From positions 36,506,484 through 36,570,483 of the forward strand of contig OZ034979.1 in assembly GCA_964030785.1 (NCBI GenBank): a stretch of DNA of 64,000 nucleotides, given 5' to 3'. Source of the stretch: Siderastrea siderea. Its lineage: Eukaryota; Cnidaria; Anthozoa; Scleractinia; Rhizangiidae. The notes under the pieces are model-generated. The model had not been told where the DNA came from and ran no database searches. It saw nothing but the letters and a program-made list of their open reading frames with translations. The first letter of the stretch is position 1, and each line of letters begins with the position of its first letter. Shown piece after piece: positions 26,801-39,755 of this stretch. Both the position numbers and the translations under genes were made by a program.

Positions 26801-29800
26801 CTGGTAGCAGGAAAACTATTATCTGGTTGAAACAAACTTGGTTGCTAAGATACACAATACAATTACTAACTAAAGGCTATGACAAATTTAAATTTCTAGC
26901 ATAGCACATGAAAATAAAAATTAAATCTATCTCTTCACTTTTGGTGAAGCCTTTCCTTTAGTGACCCTAACAATTAAGTTTAGAATTGTCACTTCTTCTA
27001 CCAAGCTTGGTATTTTAATAACAATTTCACTACCCTTTCAGGTCACTTGGTACCGCTGTCTACATGTGTTTCTAGAATGTTCAAGCCTGCAGTTCAATTC
27101 CATCAAAGCGTAATGAAAGCTGGTGAGCAGACAAAGTTGTTTTAATTAGTTTTCTGAACAAGCTTTTTCTCTGAGTCTGTGCCAGTTGAAGTCCTCAGTT
27201 CTGATTGCTCAACTGAATGCTACTGAGCAATACTTCCTGTAAATACTGTTTAATATGCCCTAAAAGAGAGTTACGACATTTGTCTTTGGACAAAATCCTT
27301 TAGTGTGACCAATCAAATTAAAACAAAAAAGGTTGTCATAGAGCATTAATTTTTCATGTGGTGTTTCTTGTCTTTCAGCATCTTGGAAAATGAAATTACT
27401 GGACATTTCTGCCTAATTTCAGACTTGGCCATTCTTTAAAGTAAAGGGACAAGATAAAATGTAAACACAGGTGAAGGGGTTTTGCACTTCATCCTGAACT
27501 ACTGATGTAAACTAAGATATTAGCTGTGAACTTGTATTAAGAGAGCTGTGCAAACTGGACACAGAGGATAATGCCTGACACAACAGAAAGTAACTAAGAA
27601 CAAACCATGAATCACACAAGCAGTCACAGAAGATAAGTTAACATTAACCATACTCAATCAATCATTCACACAGTTAATCTCCAAGATCGGAATCCTAATT
27701 CTCATCATTGATTGCGGTAGTTTTCCTTTTGTTTTAGTTATGTGAATCTGATGTTACATCAAAACATCAACCCATACATTTGATGTCATCCATGTTCTTC
27801 ACTCCTCAGTGCTAATATTATGAGGAGAACATAGATCTTCATCACTCTTGGGGACTAAAGAGCTATTTTAGACTTTTTTCCCTGATGGGCAAGTTAAACA
27901 AAAAAGAAAATAAAAGGCAATGAAAAAAAAACAAAAAAACAATAATAACAACAGCAGCAACAAAATTATAATCACAATGAATTTGCGCTGCATTATCTGA
28001 TGATTAGGAGAGGGGATTTTCCTAAAGCATGGAATTTTAAATGTTAGATCAGTGTATTTGAACAATACTAATCAAAAATTTATGTGAAACTATTTCAATT
28101 CTTGTTTAAAACCCTATGAATAAGTTTGACTCCTTTTTTGTTGTTTTGTTGTTTGTTTTTGTTTTTTTATTGCTCCAGTTATATAGCAACAAAACTGTTC
28201 TAAACCTAACAGAAATGACAATGAGTGGCTTCCAATACTCTCTTTTCCACTCTTTGGAAAAATTAATTTTGGAGATTTTTCTCAATTATTCAGTACTACA
28301 GGTCACTCATTAGGCAAATGGATAAAAACTATGTTTTAACTGACAAAAAAAAAGTCATTAGCTTTGTGAACGTTTTGGGTATAAAATTAAGGTGTTGTAG
28401 CCAGAGCTAAAAGGCATTAATTTGCCAGAAATCCAAGTCCCTCTAAATGCCATACAGTCATGTAGGTTTGATACCCACCAGGGATTGATCTGACTTGAAT
28501 GTTTTCAGAGCATATCATTTGTGTAACTAGCAGAAAAACACCTTCAAGGAAAACTTGCCCAGAGTTTATGCCTGATGATTTATCACCATGGTTACGGCAT
28601 CAAGGTAACTAAAAAAAAACCACGCCGATGAAAATGAAAACTCAATTTCGCCTCCTATCTCTATTCATGGGGCAAAAATTGTCAAAATTAGCATGAAATG
28701 TAGCCAATTACATAAATTTCAGAAGCCATTCTAAATTTTTACCAAAAATCTGTGACGTTACTAAAAATATGAATATTAAAATGAAATCAACCAAAAATTT
28801 TAACCACTTATAATAAATACATTCCTTTCATGAAAAAGTTGGTTACAATGATTCACAAGGAAAAAAGCTTGGAGGAACCGGACATTCATGATATTCAAGA
28901 TAAATTTACTGCGAAGAAACTAAGAATCAAGTCACTTTGTCATCTACAGTTTTCGTACACATTTCAGCTTTTTAAAGTAATTACTGGGCTATTTTCATTC
29001 GTGAATGTAAACAAAGCGAAAGCTGCGGTGGCAAAAACCTAATTCGATCTTACAACAAATATTTCTTGTTGAAAATAATTAGTACTTTGCTTTTAAACTA
29101 ATTTTGTAGCTTACGTTGGATTGGTTGTCTCATTACATTCAGATAAATTGGCTTGAATTCTTTCATGTTTTCTTACTAAGTGTGTTCTAGTTATTTTCCA
29201 AAACAGAAATCGCCACATGTTTTCTAAGCGTACCTCGAACAGTCATGATGTTGACTTTGTCAATAACATCGAAAGTAAAGTTGACACACCGCTTCAGAAA
29301 AAGAGATTTGTCAGAAAATACATTTCTAAAACTATTCATGAATGCAAAACTCGTTTCACAATATGGCATCGCTTAATTTTATCTCCTGAGCATATGGAAA
29401 TTGTCGTTTGCATGGCATCTTGGTGACTGAAAAAATAATAAACAATTAAAACTCTTCAGGAAAAATTCCTAGAGGCTTTTTAATTTTAAAGAAAGCTGTG
29501 ATGTAAATTTGTTTCCCAAAGAGCAATTTTTGTGTGTGTATCACCTGATCGCGAATTTAATCTCAATTTTCTCGGATTCCAAGAATAAATGAATGTGAAA
29601 ATAGAGAGATAGCAAGAGGGTTGTTCCGCAAAGCTTCAGCATGCTGATACAAGTTGTAAAACGGCGACCGCACGCGCAAGGCGTCATTTCGAGAAAACGG
29701 TTGCGTTCTCGAAGGGAAACAAATTCTGTAGTACGTGTTTTTGATCCAGAATGATTGATCGATATTGTTTCAGTGCTTTTTGAAATCTATTCAAAACAAT

Positions 29801-31118
29801 AGCTTTACCCACAAGCTACATGTATCGAGAAATTTAAAAACACACCATGGTAGATTAGATTACAAAAACATCACCGAAAGTGAAGGCTGCAGCATTTGCT
29901 ACAGCTGTGCAACAGGATGCAAAGGTAGATTTTTCCAAAGTTTTCTAATTGGTATTCGACACAACAACGCATTTTTGACATTTTGAAACGAGTCAGCTAC
30001 CTACACACTGGGTGAAAAACACGGTTCATGATTTATTTATCCATATTAAATATTCTTTTTATTTTCTGCGAAGGAACAAAACACGGAGCCATAAAACTCT
30101 AAAAGCTACAAGTCAAATCGACTGCACAATTTTTTCTCGAAAATTTCCGAAACGGGAGAAAACGTGTGAAAGTAATAAATCAAAATCTCCAAGCAAATAT
30201 CTTCCAAAGCGTTTGTACCTGTTGTTGCCAATAACACCCCACCGCCATGCGGTCGATTTAATAATATATTGAAATTTTACGATCTGCAGGACAAAGACTT
30301 CACAAAGAAATTGCTTCAAAATAGCGGAGGTCTTCTGAAATCTCTGCAAATTACTCTTTCGTCGAGTTCAAAAACAGAGCTATTCTCTAGTCTTCTAATA
30401 AATCCGCTCCAGTGACTCCTTTCATGATTCCACACCACAGAATCACTCTACAATAGAATGCACACAATTTGCAATTTCCGAAAAGAATAAAAGTGAGTCC
30501 CAAAGGACATCCAGTTAACCACTTTCCAACAGACACGACACGAGTGAAATAAAGCTACAATAATTGCCGTTTTGTCATACGAAAGAACGGGAAGAAACGC
30601 TATAGCGAAACTGAAACAGGAGTTTTCTCAACTCGAGCGAATTTTTTCGCATAACAATATTCTTTGAATTGAACGCTCACACAATGTGCTCGCAAAACAC
30701 ACGTGTTGAAGAGCGAGATATTTATTACAAATAGTACTCACATGTTGACATGACTTTCCAGTTAATCGGGATTTATCAACGTTTGGTGTTTGACTTTCCA
30801 AAGGTTGTGATTCTTTTCACCGATAACTCACAGTAAATCAGCAAGCCATTGAAACATGGATGGACGGCCACAAGCGGAGGAACAAACGCAATTTCAATCT
30901 TTGTGATAATTCTGCGACAGACGTTAATTTTACTCTGTCCTACAAACAATAAACGCTCAATAAAAACATTTAATGTAAGGAACTAAGCAGTGATTTTGAA
31001 TTGCGAGGTAAAGTGCCGGTGTTGAATCATAGAGATCTTTCGCACTCTCCAACGTGGCTTGCCTTTAGAGATACGTGAAACTAGAAAGATCATATGACAA
31101 TAATACAAAAATGCTCAC
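23869..31118. other. Non-coding stretch (intronic or intergenic)
   Basis: No gene is recognised. Open frames at 24892, 25256, 28830 and 29217 have no recognisable domains, lack splice or promoter support, and sit in very AT-rich sequence. A GGGG-flanked poly(C) run lies at 26666-26683. Fragments of dispersed repeats are at 24930-25000, 27230-27330 and 27780-27860. Confidence 0.45.
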
Positions 31119-31200
31119 CTCAGAATAGCTAGTTATCCTCTTCAGTTCATCGTTGAAGCCCTCTGTTATTTCGCCACCTTCGTAGTTTTGGAGAACAGGG
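31119..31200 (-). other. Candidate 5' untranslated exon of the FOXN3-like gene
   Basis: On the minus strand, a pyrimidine-rich acceptor (CTGCTTTTTAG) precedes 31200 and a good donor (GAG/GTGAGC) follows 31119, enclosing 82 bases. One frame is open (PVLQNYEGGEITEGFNDELKRITSYSE), so it might instead be a coding exon of an unrecognised gene. Only an ATG followed at once by a stop falls inside. Its orientation and position upstream of the forkhead gene make a 5' UTR exon plausible. Its assignment to that gene is inference. Confidence 0.3.
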
Positions 31201-34200
31201 CTAAAAAGCAGGCCACAGAAACAACAATCCGTTAATAAGTACAACAACACATGAGCAATAACCGTTCGTTCGAACACGACGTTCGGAGAATGACGACATC
31301 GCAAAAGCAACCGAGATTTTCGAAACTTTACCTCGTCAGTTGACCACGCTAAGAAATATTAAGACCCTTGCTTTAAAGCTGACACAAGACCTCTTCCGTA
31401 TCAGTTCCCACGGCCGCAGTCGATCCACCTAAGTATCTAACATTAGTAGGAAAAGGAAATGATATGACGAAGGACAGAGAAGGGACATTGGAGCGAGAGG
31501 GCTGGTAACCGAGGCAACGTCAAGCCATGAGACTTGTTTCTATAGTAACAAGCGTCCGAACCACTTCGCCGCCAAATTGGAGTTTCCATTTAGCCGATAT
31601 AACTCTTTTTGAGACCACTAATTTATACCGGCCAATGTTTTTGTCGAAGCTAATATTCTGTTTTCCCTCCTCATAAAGAAAATGCACATTTCAAATGGCT
31701 AACAAAGCTTTCTTGGAGTTACTACGCAAAAGCAGACGGTTGTATTTTTCAAACGTTCAACATCTTTTGAAAGGTGCGCTCCGGTGGTTTTTCAAGCGCG
31801 CTTTTTCGTGGAAACAAAACAAATTACTATAACTAGAAATACCACCTCTGGCGTTCAAAAACTAAATGACAATAAGCCGCACCGCCGAACTGTTTTAGTT
31901 TGTCGCTTAATATATTATTTTTTTCTAGCTCCCCCAGTGCTAGTTCAAAGTTGATCGCGCTGCATAAAATCCGTGAGGGCGATTATAAACTGCCAAACGG
32001 GTGAGATTTTTAGAGTTGGAAAATTCAAAAGGAGATCTTGATTCAGTCACGGGTTGACAAATACTTGAGACTAGGGCCAATATGCACTGCGTATATTTAA
32101 TTATTTTGCTCATAGAGGAAAAGTTTTACATTTTTCATGAGTCGTAACCAATTATGCTTGCAATTATTAGAAAGATCAGAATCAATTTCATCGCGAAAGA
32201 GAAAAACGTCATGGAAATTTATTTGGACTAAAAACAAAATACGAATCAAAAATGTTGATTGCGTTGTTTTAAGACGACTTTAGTACAGAGGTATGATTAG
32301 CTAAAGTTGTTTTCTAAACCATATGTAGATATAGCGTCAGTGTTTCTATGGCGTCGGTAAATTGGAACCAGAATCCACCGAACCTGGTTACGTTTCCAAG
32401 CGATATGGTGACGCCGTTAGAATCAATTGTGTTTCCGATGTTTCGACTCGATGTTTGTCGAAAGATTTAACTTAGTGTTTCACTCTTGGCAAACTAAATA
32501 AATAATTCAACATAAAAGTGGTTGAAGCAATGATAAATATTTGTCAAATAAAAAATCAGCCCTGCAGAAAATGCAATTTTAATTAAGGGCACGCCAGAGA
32601 GAGATTTCATTTGGGCCTCAACGCGGGGATCACACAAATCCTCGATAATGAAACGCTTTTAAAACTAGGAAAAGTGTCAGCTTTAAGGAAAGTGAGCTGA
32701 AAATTAAAAAAGCAAGAAGATCCTTCAGTCACAAGACAAAACAAGCCAATATCTTAACGCCAAAAATCCGCAATAAAGTATGACACCATAATCGGAACAA
32801 AACTGCATAACATCTCCTTTGGTTGACTGTTTATAAAAATAAGTTTCAAAATAGAACAAGAAAATAGAGATTTAAAAAATTTGAACATACACCATTTTTT
32901 GTAGAAGCTTCTTTTCTCGCTTAACTTTGCGTGATTTTTTCGCTGGCTTTTTATATATCGTGATACTACAAGCATTTCTTCGGCTTAAATAGGCCACGGA
33001 AGATAAACCGGCTTGATTATAGTATAAAGCTCTCCACCGAAGCAAGCCATTAGCGAACGAAGTTTTGAATCACTCAGTCAGACAAATACCCTACCCTGAG
33101 GGGAAATATAGGAAACACAAATTTGATTCCCAAAAACTGAGAAACGTTTTGACAATTTTCAAGAGATTTATAATATTCTCTGGCGCGTGATAGGTCGTAT
33201 TAGAACCACCTTGGAAATACCACTTAAAATATTGCCTGTAGTACGTCATCTAAACGGAAAATAACTGCGCAACACGCTAAGGCGACGCTCTCGAGAAATG
33301 CAAAAACTCTTCCCATGAAATTCAAAATAAAATTTGTGCATATCTTGATTACTGAAATTAAAACTGAAGTTTTTGTCCATTAAAATTATACAACTAGTTT
33401 CGATTTAAAGTGCGTTGATACGCTTTAGTAGTCAATCTTACATGAATAGATTCTTGTTCAATTCGCTTGGCTTCCTGAAGACTGCTTACCGATACACCAT
33501 ACGGCACAGACATTCTGTTTCTGCAATTCTAATGCAAAACTCTTTAGCATAATTTAATCTTAGCTTTTTTCATAGTCATTTAGAGTGCGTTATCTGCATC
33601 TTAGTTGACAGCCAACGTAAAGTTGTCATGGGTGAACATTTAAAGTCATAATTGAATCGTAACTTTAGACTGTGACAAAAATGTTGACGCACCAATTGAA
33701 GAAGACACACTTCTACTTTTCTTTATCACACAATGAAGTTGTATTTTTCACAAATTTGGAGAATTATCCAGCGCAGTTTGAACATTTCGGGTGCCGGATG
33801 CGAATAAGAAAACTTAAATTAGTTTAGAAAAAGCGACCACGTTATTCAAAGACATAAACAATAGGCTCGCCACCTGCTCAATGTGGTAGGCGAGGGGGAA
33901 TTGTCAGTCCTTTTTCTTTCATTAAAAGCACATTCGCTCTGTGTGTTCTTTTTAGCTCAAATAATGCAACAGAACATAGAATTTAATCATAAATTGGCCG
34001 TCTTTGTCGAAACATTTCGCTTTTGTATAGCTGCCTTCGATCGTAACCAAGACGCCACGTTTGGGCGTTTATACCAGCTAGTAAGCGTTTCGGTCGCTTA
34101 GCAATCATCTGTACACTATCTTTCAAAACAAGCCGTTTTTTAAGGTAGCGACGAATTTCAACAGAATTAAATAATTAGCCCTGTTTTCTGGAATAACCTG

Positions 34201-35878
34201 TTCAAGTTATACAAATATTCTTAGAGGCATCAATAATTGTTAAAGCCTAAAAGCTTACCTAGTCTTCAATACTGATGCATCAATAGGAAAAACACACTCG
34301 AGAAGAATTCCTGAATGGTAATTAAAAATGGTTCGTAGCAATCGTGGGTTTTATTTATAAAGTTTCTGAGAATATCTGAGCCACTTAAGTGGCTATCTTT
34401 TATTATAACATCATCTCAGTACCAATATGAAAGATAAGGCCAGTTTCCTTGGCAACTAAAATAAGCAATGTGATATTACATCAGTGTGCAGAAACTTATA
34501 AATAGCTGCGACTGGGAAAAAACATGAAACATCACTAAAATACCCCCTAAATTTGCTACCATACCTTGTTCTTTTCACAATGTGTTATTTTAACAACGAC
34601 CTATTTTAGCTTGAAACTCGCTGCTCAGAAGTTAAATTTTTGTTTTTTGATTTTATAATGAAATATTTATACCTGAACGTGCGCTATTTGACTACAGAAA
34701 GTTTGAGTGCGTTTCGCGTGTTACCCCGTTTTATTTTGCACGCCTGTTAAGCTGTTAAACCTACCCGACACACTTGTTAATGTCATTCAGATTTAATGAA
34801 GGTTTGATTAGTAAAGTGCTTGAGGGGAACCCTAAAAAGTCATGCTGAAAACCTCAAGCCGCAAATAGGTATATTCAGCTGAAACACTCCTGTTTCTTCA
34901 CCAGGTGAAAAAGTGGAACTACTTTTGTTTATTTCCTTAATGAGTGATAACGTAAGCTAGAAAGCAAAGATTTTATAGTTCGGTTCAAGAATTGCTATTC
35001 CCTAGTGTAGAAGAGTCTGGAATCAAATATTGCAAATTCACAGTTTACGTAAGGCAATCTCATTGAAGACCGCGGAGTCATTACTGAGTAGTTAAAAACC
35101 GCACGTTCAACGGTAGTTACAACTACAGGAAAAGCTTTTTAATTATCTCGACGTACATATATGTACATACCGTCAGTTGATTGGTCAATCCCCGAGTTTA
35201 TTATATGGGAAGGAGTGATAAACACTGTTATTTTTACTCATAAATAACTATGAAAATGTTGCAAAACAATTTTCAAGGAATGCACTCTTTCTCGCCTCAA
35301 GATCGAACAAGATGCGGAACACGCGCGTATGCGTGTGGTCAGGCTTTAAACCGCGTGTTTCCGCGCGGACTTTGTTCCCTCCCTCTGAACGATTACATGT
35401 CCCGTTTCTCGCTCTATCGGTTCGCAGGTGAAAATAATGGCTGCTTATCGTCCACTGGGTGTAAAGTTATTTACTTACAGTTTTTGGACAATGCTATTGT
35501 TTTTCCATTGTTTGACCAATCAAAGACGAAGATGGTCTGCATGGGAAGTCCCAGGAGGCGGAGAAGTGAAAATAGCCACGTGCTCGTAAATTGCACGTGT
35601 TTTGTTTTTCTTTGATTGGCTAAGGCGATTATAGAACCAAAACGAAGAAGTCAAAGCCAGATTAATTTAATTCGGGATTAGTAACAACTTAAGAATTAGG
35701 CCGATTAAGAATAATCTCGAATTCAAAGTTAAACAAAATTTTATTTATGAAATTATTTGTGAAACTGTGTTTCACGTTTGTATATAACTCCATTTAAAAG
35801 AGTTCTGAAACTAAATTTAGGCAAAGTAAACTCTTTAAAACAATTGGCACTGTTTGTTAAGTTAACATGGAGAATATT
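31201..35878. other. Region without recognisable genes
   Basis: Moderately AT-rich sequence. The 31.3-31.6 kb part is less AT-rich and could contain the forkhead promoter. I see no coding exon, RNA gene or clear transposon ends. The 121-codon frame at 35250 shows no domain or conserved pattern I recognise. Confidence 0.4.
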
Positions 35879-36074
35879 TAGAATTATATGTAGATCATCG
35901 CAGTGAAGGTGTTTCAACCTAAGCGGGTTGAAAAGAAGAAACCTGAAAAAATTCAGGCTTGAACGGGAATCGAATCGGGTTCGATTCCCGTTCAAGCCTG
36001 AATTTTTTCAGGTTTCTTCTTTTCAACCGCTTAGGTTGAAACACCTTCACTGCGATGATCTACATATAATTCTA
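35879..36074. mobile_element. 196-bp nearly perfect palindrome (hairpin MITE)
   Basis: From TAGAATTATATGTAGATC to its complement GATCTACATATAATTCTA, the two ~95-base arms match throughout except for one extra G in the left arm (AAGCGGGTT against AACCGCTT). There is essentially no spacer: the centre is CGAATCGGGTTCG. The central GGGTTCGATTCCC matches the tRNA T-arm / Pol III B-box consensus. The near-perfect arms imply recent formation or gene conversion. The open frames here are artefacts of the palindrome. Confidence 0.85.
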
Positions 36075-36469
36075 TCTTTATCCGCAGTTCAAGTATATGA
36101 TTTTTATATATTAATGTTCATTTATGGAGAATATTTGTTGCATTTCAGTTGTGTCATCTTGTTTTGACTCACCTCCGAAAGTCTTACTTGAAATTAGGAG
36201 TGAAATCACGATTAAATAAGGCTTTCGGTTAGTTTTAATCTGGATTAGAGGTAGGCTAATCGGCTTTCGAATAATCAGATCGTGGGAGCGAGCTGTAACG
36301 ATCACGTAATGAAAAAAACTATTTTCTGTTTTTAGGGGATCCGGAAGAAGAATTGAAGACGTGCTTTCAGAAGGACTGTAGTTAACTTCAACCCTCAGGC
36401 ACATCAGTAACGTGTTTTTCCCGTTGGAGTTGCGAAATGAAATTTTTAAAGTTATCACTCAAATGCAAG

Positions 36470-36885
36470 ATATCAAGATGTACTTTCCTGTGGTGCTGTT
36501 TATCGATACTATACAAGACGGCTCCAACTCCAAATTGTGACTCTGTGTATGGAGTCCTTAAGTGTGACCATTTAAATTAAAGCAAGTGAGCAGTACTTTC
36601 CTGTGGTGCTGTTTATTTAAAAGCTGTATAAGGTGGTTCTAACTTTTAAGTCCATGGATGAAATCCTAAAGTGTGACCATTCAAATGAAAGCTATTGAGC
36701 AGTACTTTCCTGTGGTGCTGTTTATTATGCTGTACAAGGTGGTTCTAACTTTTGAGTCTGTGGATGAAATCCTAAAGTGTGACCATTCAAATAGAAGCTA
36801 CTGAGCAGTACTTTCCTGTGGTGCTATTTATTAAGCTGTACAATGTGGTTCTAACTTTTTAGTCTGTAAATAAAACCCTAATTGG
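36470..36885 (+). repeat. ~110-bp tandem array (about 3.7 units)
   Basis: The phrase TACTTTCCTGTGGTGCT recurs at 36481, 36594, 36704 and 36809, giving spacings of 113, 110 and 105. Each unit also contains GGTTCTAACTTTTNAGTC, GGATGAAATCCTAAAGTGTG and ACCATTCAAATGAAAGCTA. Solitary degenerate copies occur at about 5220, 15015, 17565, 17885, 27230, 47490 and 62500, so this is a dispersed family that is locally amplified here. Confidence 0.9.
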
Positions 36886-38704
36886 GATTATTTTTTGTGG
36901 TGCTATTTGTTTGCTTGCTTGTTTCCAAGTGGTTGTCAGGTATTTGTCGGTCTCAGAAGGTACCTACTTTAGTCACTTCAAATCAGACAGGACAGCGAGG
37001 TATTTTTTCTTCACGGCATAACACTATTCTCAGCCATGACATATCTAGCGAAAACGTATGGCGCAAATACAAGGTGGACTGATATGGATCTATGCCAAGA
37101 ACTATTGGCAAAAAAAGCTATTAGTTTAAATTTTTTACGTGATCTCACAGCCAAGGAATTTATATTTCGCGTTGTGTTTTGCAAAATATTCCGATAAAAA
37201 AATACTCTTCACAATTTTCGCTGTTATTCTTCTAGGAGGTTGGCTCATACTAGAGGCAGCCAGGGACAAATTGAAGCAACATTTACCGCAAGCAAGTCCT
37301 TGCTATCTTCGCTTGTCATCGTGTAACTTGGGCGTGCTAATGTTGGGGCCTGGGACCGACTCATTTGTGGTAAACTCATACACTTGGTGCATTCTGTATT
37401 CGGCGGTCTTTTAAATTAAAACGCCGCTTCTTTATCAAACCATCCCACTTTGCAGCTCGTTCAGTTTTAAAAAAGCTCCCTTTGGCTTCTCTTTAGTTTC
37501 GTTTGTTTTGATGGACCGTATTTCTAACTTAGTGATCAAGTTGGAAACACTAAAGAGCGTAGCTTAATCCTCAATTAAATTCTACGTGGAATAACACAGA
37601 AAACATCTTGTTTAAAACTTGAATCGAAGAAGTCTACATCAAACAGAAGTGATTCGTTCTAGAGGTAACCAAAAACCGGATGGTTTTCTCTACGACGTAC
37701 GTTCGAAACCTTTTTTAGCATTACGTGCGCATATAACACTTGAAAATGGATCGCCTGCTCGCACGGATTAAAAGCCACAAAATTAACCTTGGTAAATAAG
37801 GACGTGAAATTACGTGTCAGTAGATTAGGCTTTGAAACTATATCCTATTTGTTATCTTTGAACTAAAAAAAGAAAAATTTAATGGAGGGGAGAAAATTTT
37901 AATAGACGGTCCAAAAGACTGCATTTCGCAATTTGATGATCACGAGCCAGTTATGTTTAATGGCAACTTGACGCATTAATTACCTTCTTTGACAGTGAAC
38001 ACTGAAAATGCTTTCATTAATATGTCTATAAAACATGAACTGTCTGCGCACTTGCACGCAACGGCATGGCGAAACTATTCAGCGATTCCAAGTAAAGACA
38101 GTAAACGAGAGTCACAACTTGGTTACGTGATTGACACGAAGAGATACAAATCTGCCAGGATGCTACACGCTAGGTTGATTTCAACTGGATGACATTAGAG
38201 TTCGGAAAATTCTACAGCAAATGGTGCCTTTTTACTTAGCCGAATGGCTATTTTCTCAATTACCCACAGGCAAATGTCCAATTGCTTAATTACTCTTTCG
38301 GCTTACGTCTCCGTTTTTCTGTTATTACGTAGCTCCCTCAGTTACGATGCACGCAATGTTTCTTTTGCAGCTTCTCGTTCTTTGTTTTTCTGTTAAAAGC
38401 TTTCGAGCTCCTCAAACGGGAGCGAAATATGAGCGAGCGAGAAGACTAGCGAGAGTTGAAAAGAGTGCAAACTTATTAAAACTCTGAAAGTGCACGAGAG
38501 TCAAAGAGAGTACATGAGATTTGCCGCGTTTTAGATGTCGTACCAGTTGAAAATCTTTGATGATCTTTGATCTTGGATGGTGCAACGCGTGGGGAGCCCG
38601 GGTGGGGTTTACTCCTTGTAGTTGGTTATACGGGGAGGTTCCGCCCGAAAGGGGTGCCTTTTTCGCTTCCAGCATACGAAAGAGTAGAAACTGTTGTTTT
38701 AGTA

Positions 38705-39183
38705 TTTAACCCTTTAAGCCGCAACATGGGGGGGGGGGGGGGGACAGGGGGGTTTAAACCTCCCGATTCTCGTACCCTTTAATCCCGGTTCCCGCCCTGT
38801 ATTTTTTGGCTCCCGCCCCTTTGCATTTTTTCGATTGCGAAATATTGCGCAATGTTGCGTAATTTTTCCCTTTTCCTCCCGCTTCCCGCCACCTTGGGAA
38901 TCCTGCTTCCCGCCCCCTCTTCTCCCGCCTCCCGTACACCTCCCGCCCCCTTTTTTCCCGGTCTCCCGCCCCCCTGTCCCCCCCCACCAGCATCATCATA
39001 CAAATTCTCCTCACTGGTCTCCACAGATTTTCTTGATTACTACTTGAGAGAACGTTTTTAAACATCAAGACAATTCATCTTTGGTGATCATTTGCTAAAT
39101 TCTCATGACCTGTATGTGTCATAATAGACTGACATGATGAGCAGAAATTTGATGCTAATCACTCTTGGGCTTAAATGGTTAAA
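38705..39183. mobile_element. Copy of the 'TTTAACCCTTTAA' element with an internal CCCGCC-rich expansion
   Basis: It begins TTTAACCCTTTAAGCCGCAACATG, enters a 16-G run (38728-38743), and then a degenerate CTCCCGCCTCCCG pyrimidine-rich tract (about 38770-38990). It continues with the family sequence (CAAATTCTCCTCACTGGTCTCC, TTGGTGATCATTTGCTAAATTCTCATGACC) and ends CTTGGGCTTAAATGGTTAAA. It shares both ends with the element at 40330-40741. Confidence 0.6.
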
Positions 39184-39279
39184 TGGCCGCCAAAATACAC
39201 CTTAGACTGAAGGGGATAGCAGATATATCTGAGTACTTAAAAGGGTTGCAAAATGTTGGCAGAAATCACAACGCACAAA

Positions 39280-39660
39280 GTATTCGAAAGCCCTGGGTGG
39301 TACTCCCTTATATAAGTTGTATAGGTATGTGCGGCGCCAAAGGGTATGGTTTTTGAGCCTTTTTTGTCTGAAATAGGGTATAGATTTTGACCATTTTGGT
39401 CTGAAATAGGGTGAGGTTTGTGCACTCTGATAGGGGATCTGGTATGGTTCTTACAAGAAGCTATCTTTTTATTAATTTTCTTCTCCAAAGAACTGAGGTT
39501 TGATTAACATTGGGAATTTGAAGCCCTTCTCAAATGTTTACGCAAACGAGATGAGGTTAGGGTCTGGTCTGAAATAGGGTATCAAATTTTGGGTCAGGTC
39601 TGAAATAGGCTAGGGAAAATCACATATTTTGGTCTGAAATAGGGTAAGGGTTCCCAGAAG
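39280..39660 (+). repeat. 'GGTCTGAAATAGGGTA' repeat
   Basis: At least five copies of (T)CTGAAATAGGGTA lie at about 39369, 39401, 39570, 39600 and 39634. They follow a CCCTGGGTGGTACTCCC motif. The spacing is irregular. It is related in inverted form to the sequence at 11220-11570. Confidence 0.7.
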
Positions 39661-39727
39661 CACAAAATTTTGGATTTATCAACTGAGTTGATAAGGTAAA
39701 TTGGCCACCGTAAAGAGATTGAAAGGT

Positions 39728-39755
39728 GACGTTTCGAGCGTTAGCCCTTCGTCAG
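39728..39755 (-). other. Hammerhead-ribozyme-like motif
   Basis: On the minus strand the sequence reads CTGACGA, then an extra A, GGGC, loop TAAC, GCTC, then GAAAC and GTC. This is the CUGANGA...GAAAC catalytic-core arrangement with a short stem II. One unpaired A separates the core from the stem, unlike classical hammerheads. It sits in a repeat fragment. Two further motifs of the same form occur at 47969-47998 and 62314-62348. Confidence 0.3.

Larger units (their letters stand above)
18648..31118 (-). other. Probable long 5' intron of the FOXN3-like gene
   Basis: The minus-strand acceptor (CATACGCAG at 18648 and upstream) opens the first coding exon with only a seven-base leader, so an upstream untranslated exon is required. 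A plausible one lies at 31119-31200. The interval is AT-rich with no recognisable coding exon. It contains the foldback element at 20512-23868, a poly(C) run at 26666-26683, (CAAA)n near 20344-20370 and dispersed repeat fragments (for example 27230-27330). Confidence 0.45.

Noticed and set aside
35250..35615. 121-codon frame
   Set aside because: There is no recognisable domain, start context or splice signals, and the composition does not stand out from neighbouring non-coding sequence.
35961..35993. Possible tRNA gene because of GGTTCGATTCC
   Set aside because: No A box, acceptor stem or anticodon arm can be folded around it. It is the centre of a palindromic element.
35928..36167. Open frames across the 35879-36074 palindrome
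   Set aside because: The translations on both strands mirror each other because of the palindrome. There is no start context or splice support.
37236..37368. Possible exon (acceptor TTCTTCTAG, donor GTG/GTAAAC)
   Set aside because: The translation (GGWLILEAARDKLKQHLPQ onward) is not recognisable, and no neighbouring exon continues it. The splice signals alone are too weak to report as a gene.
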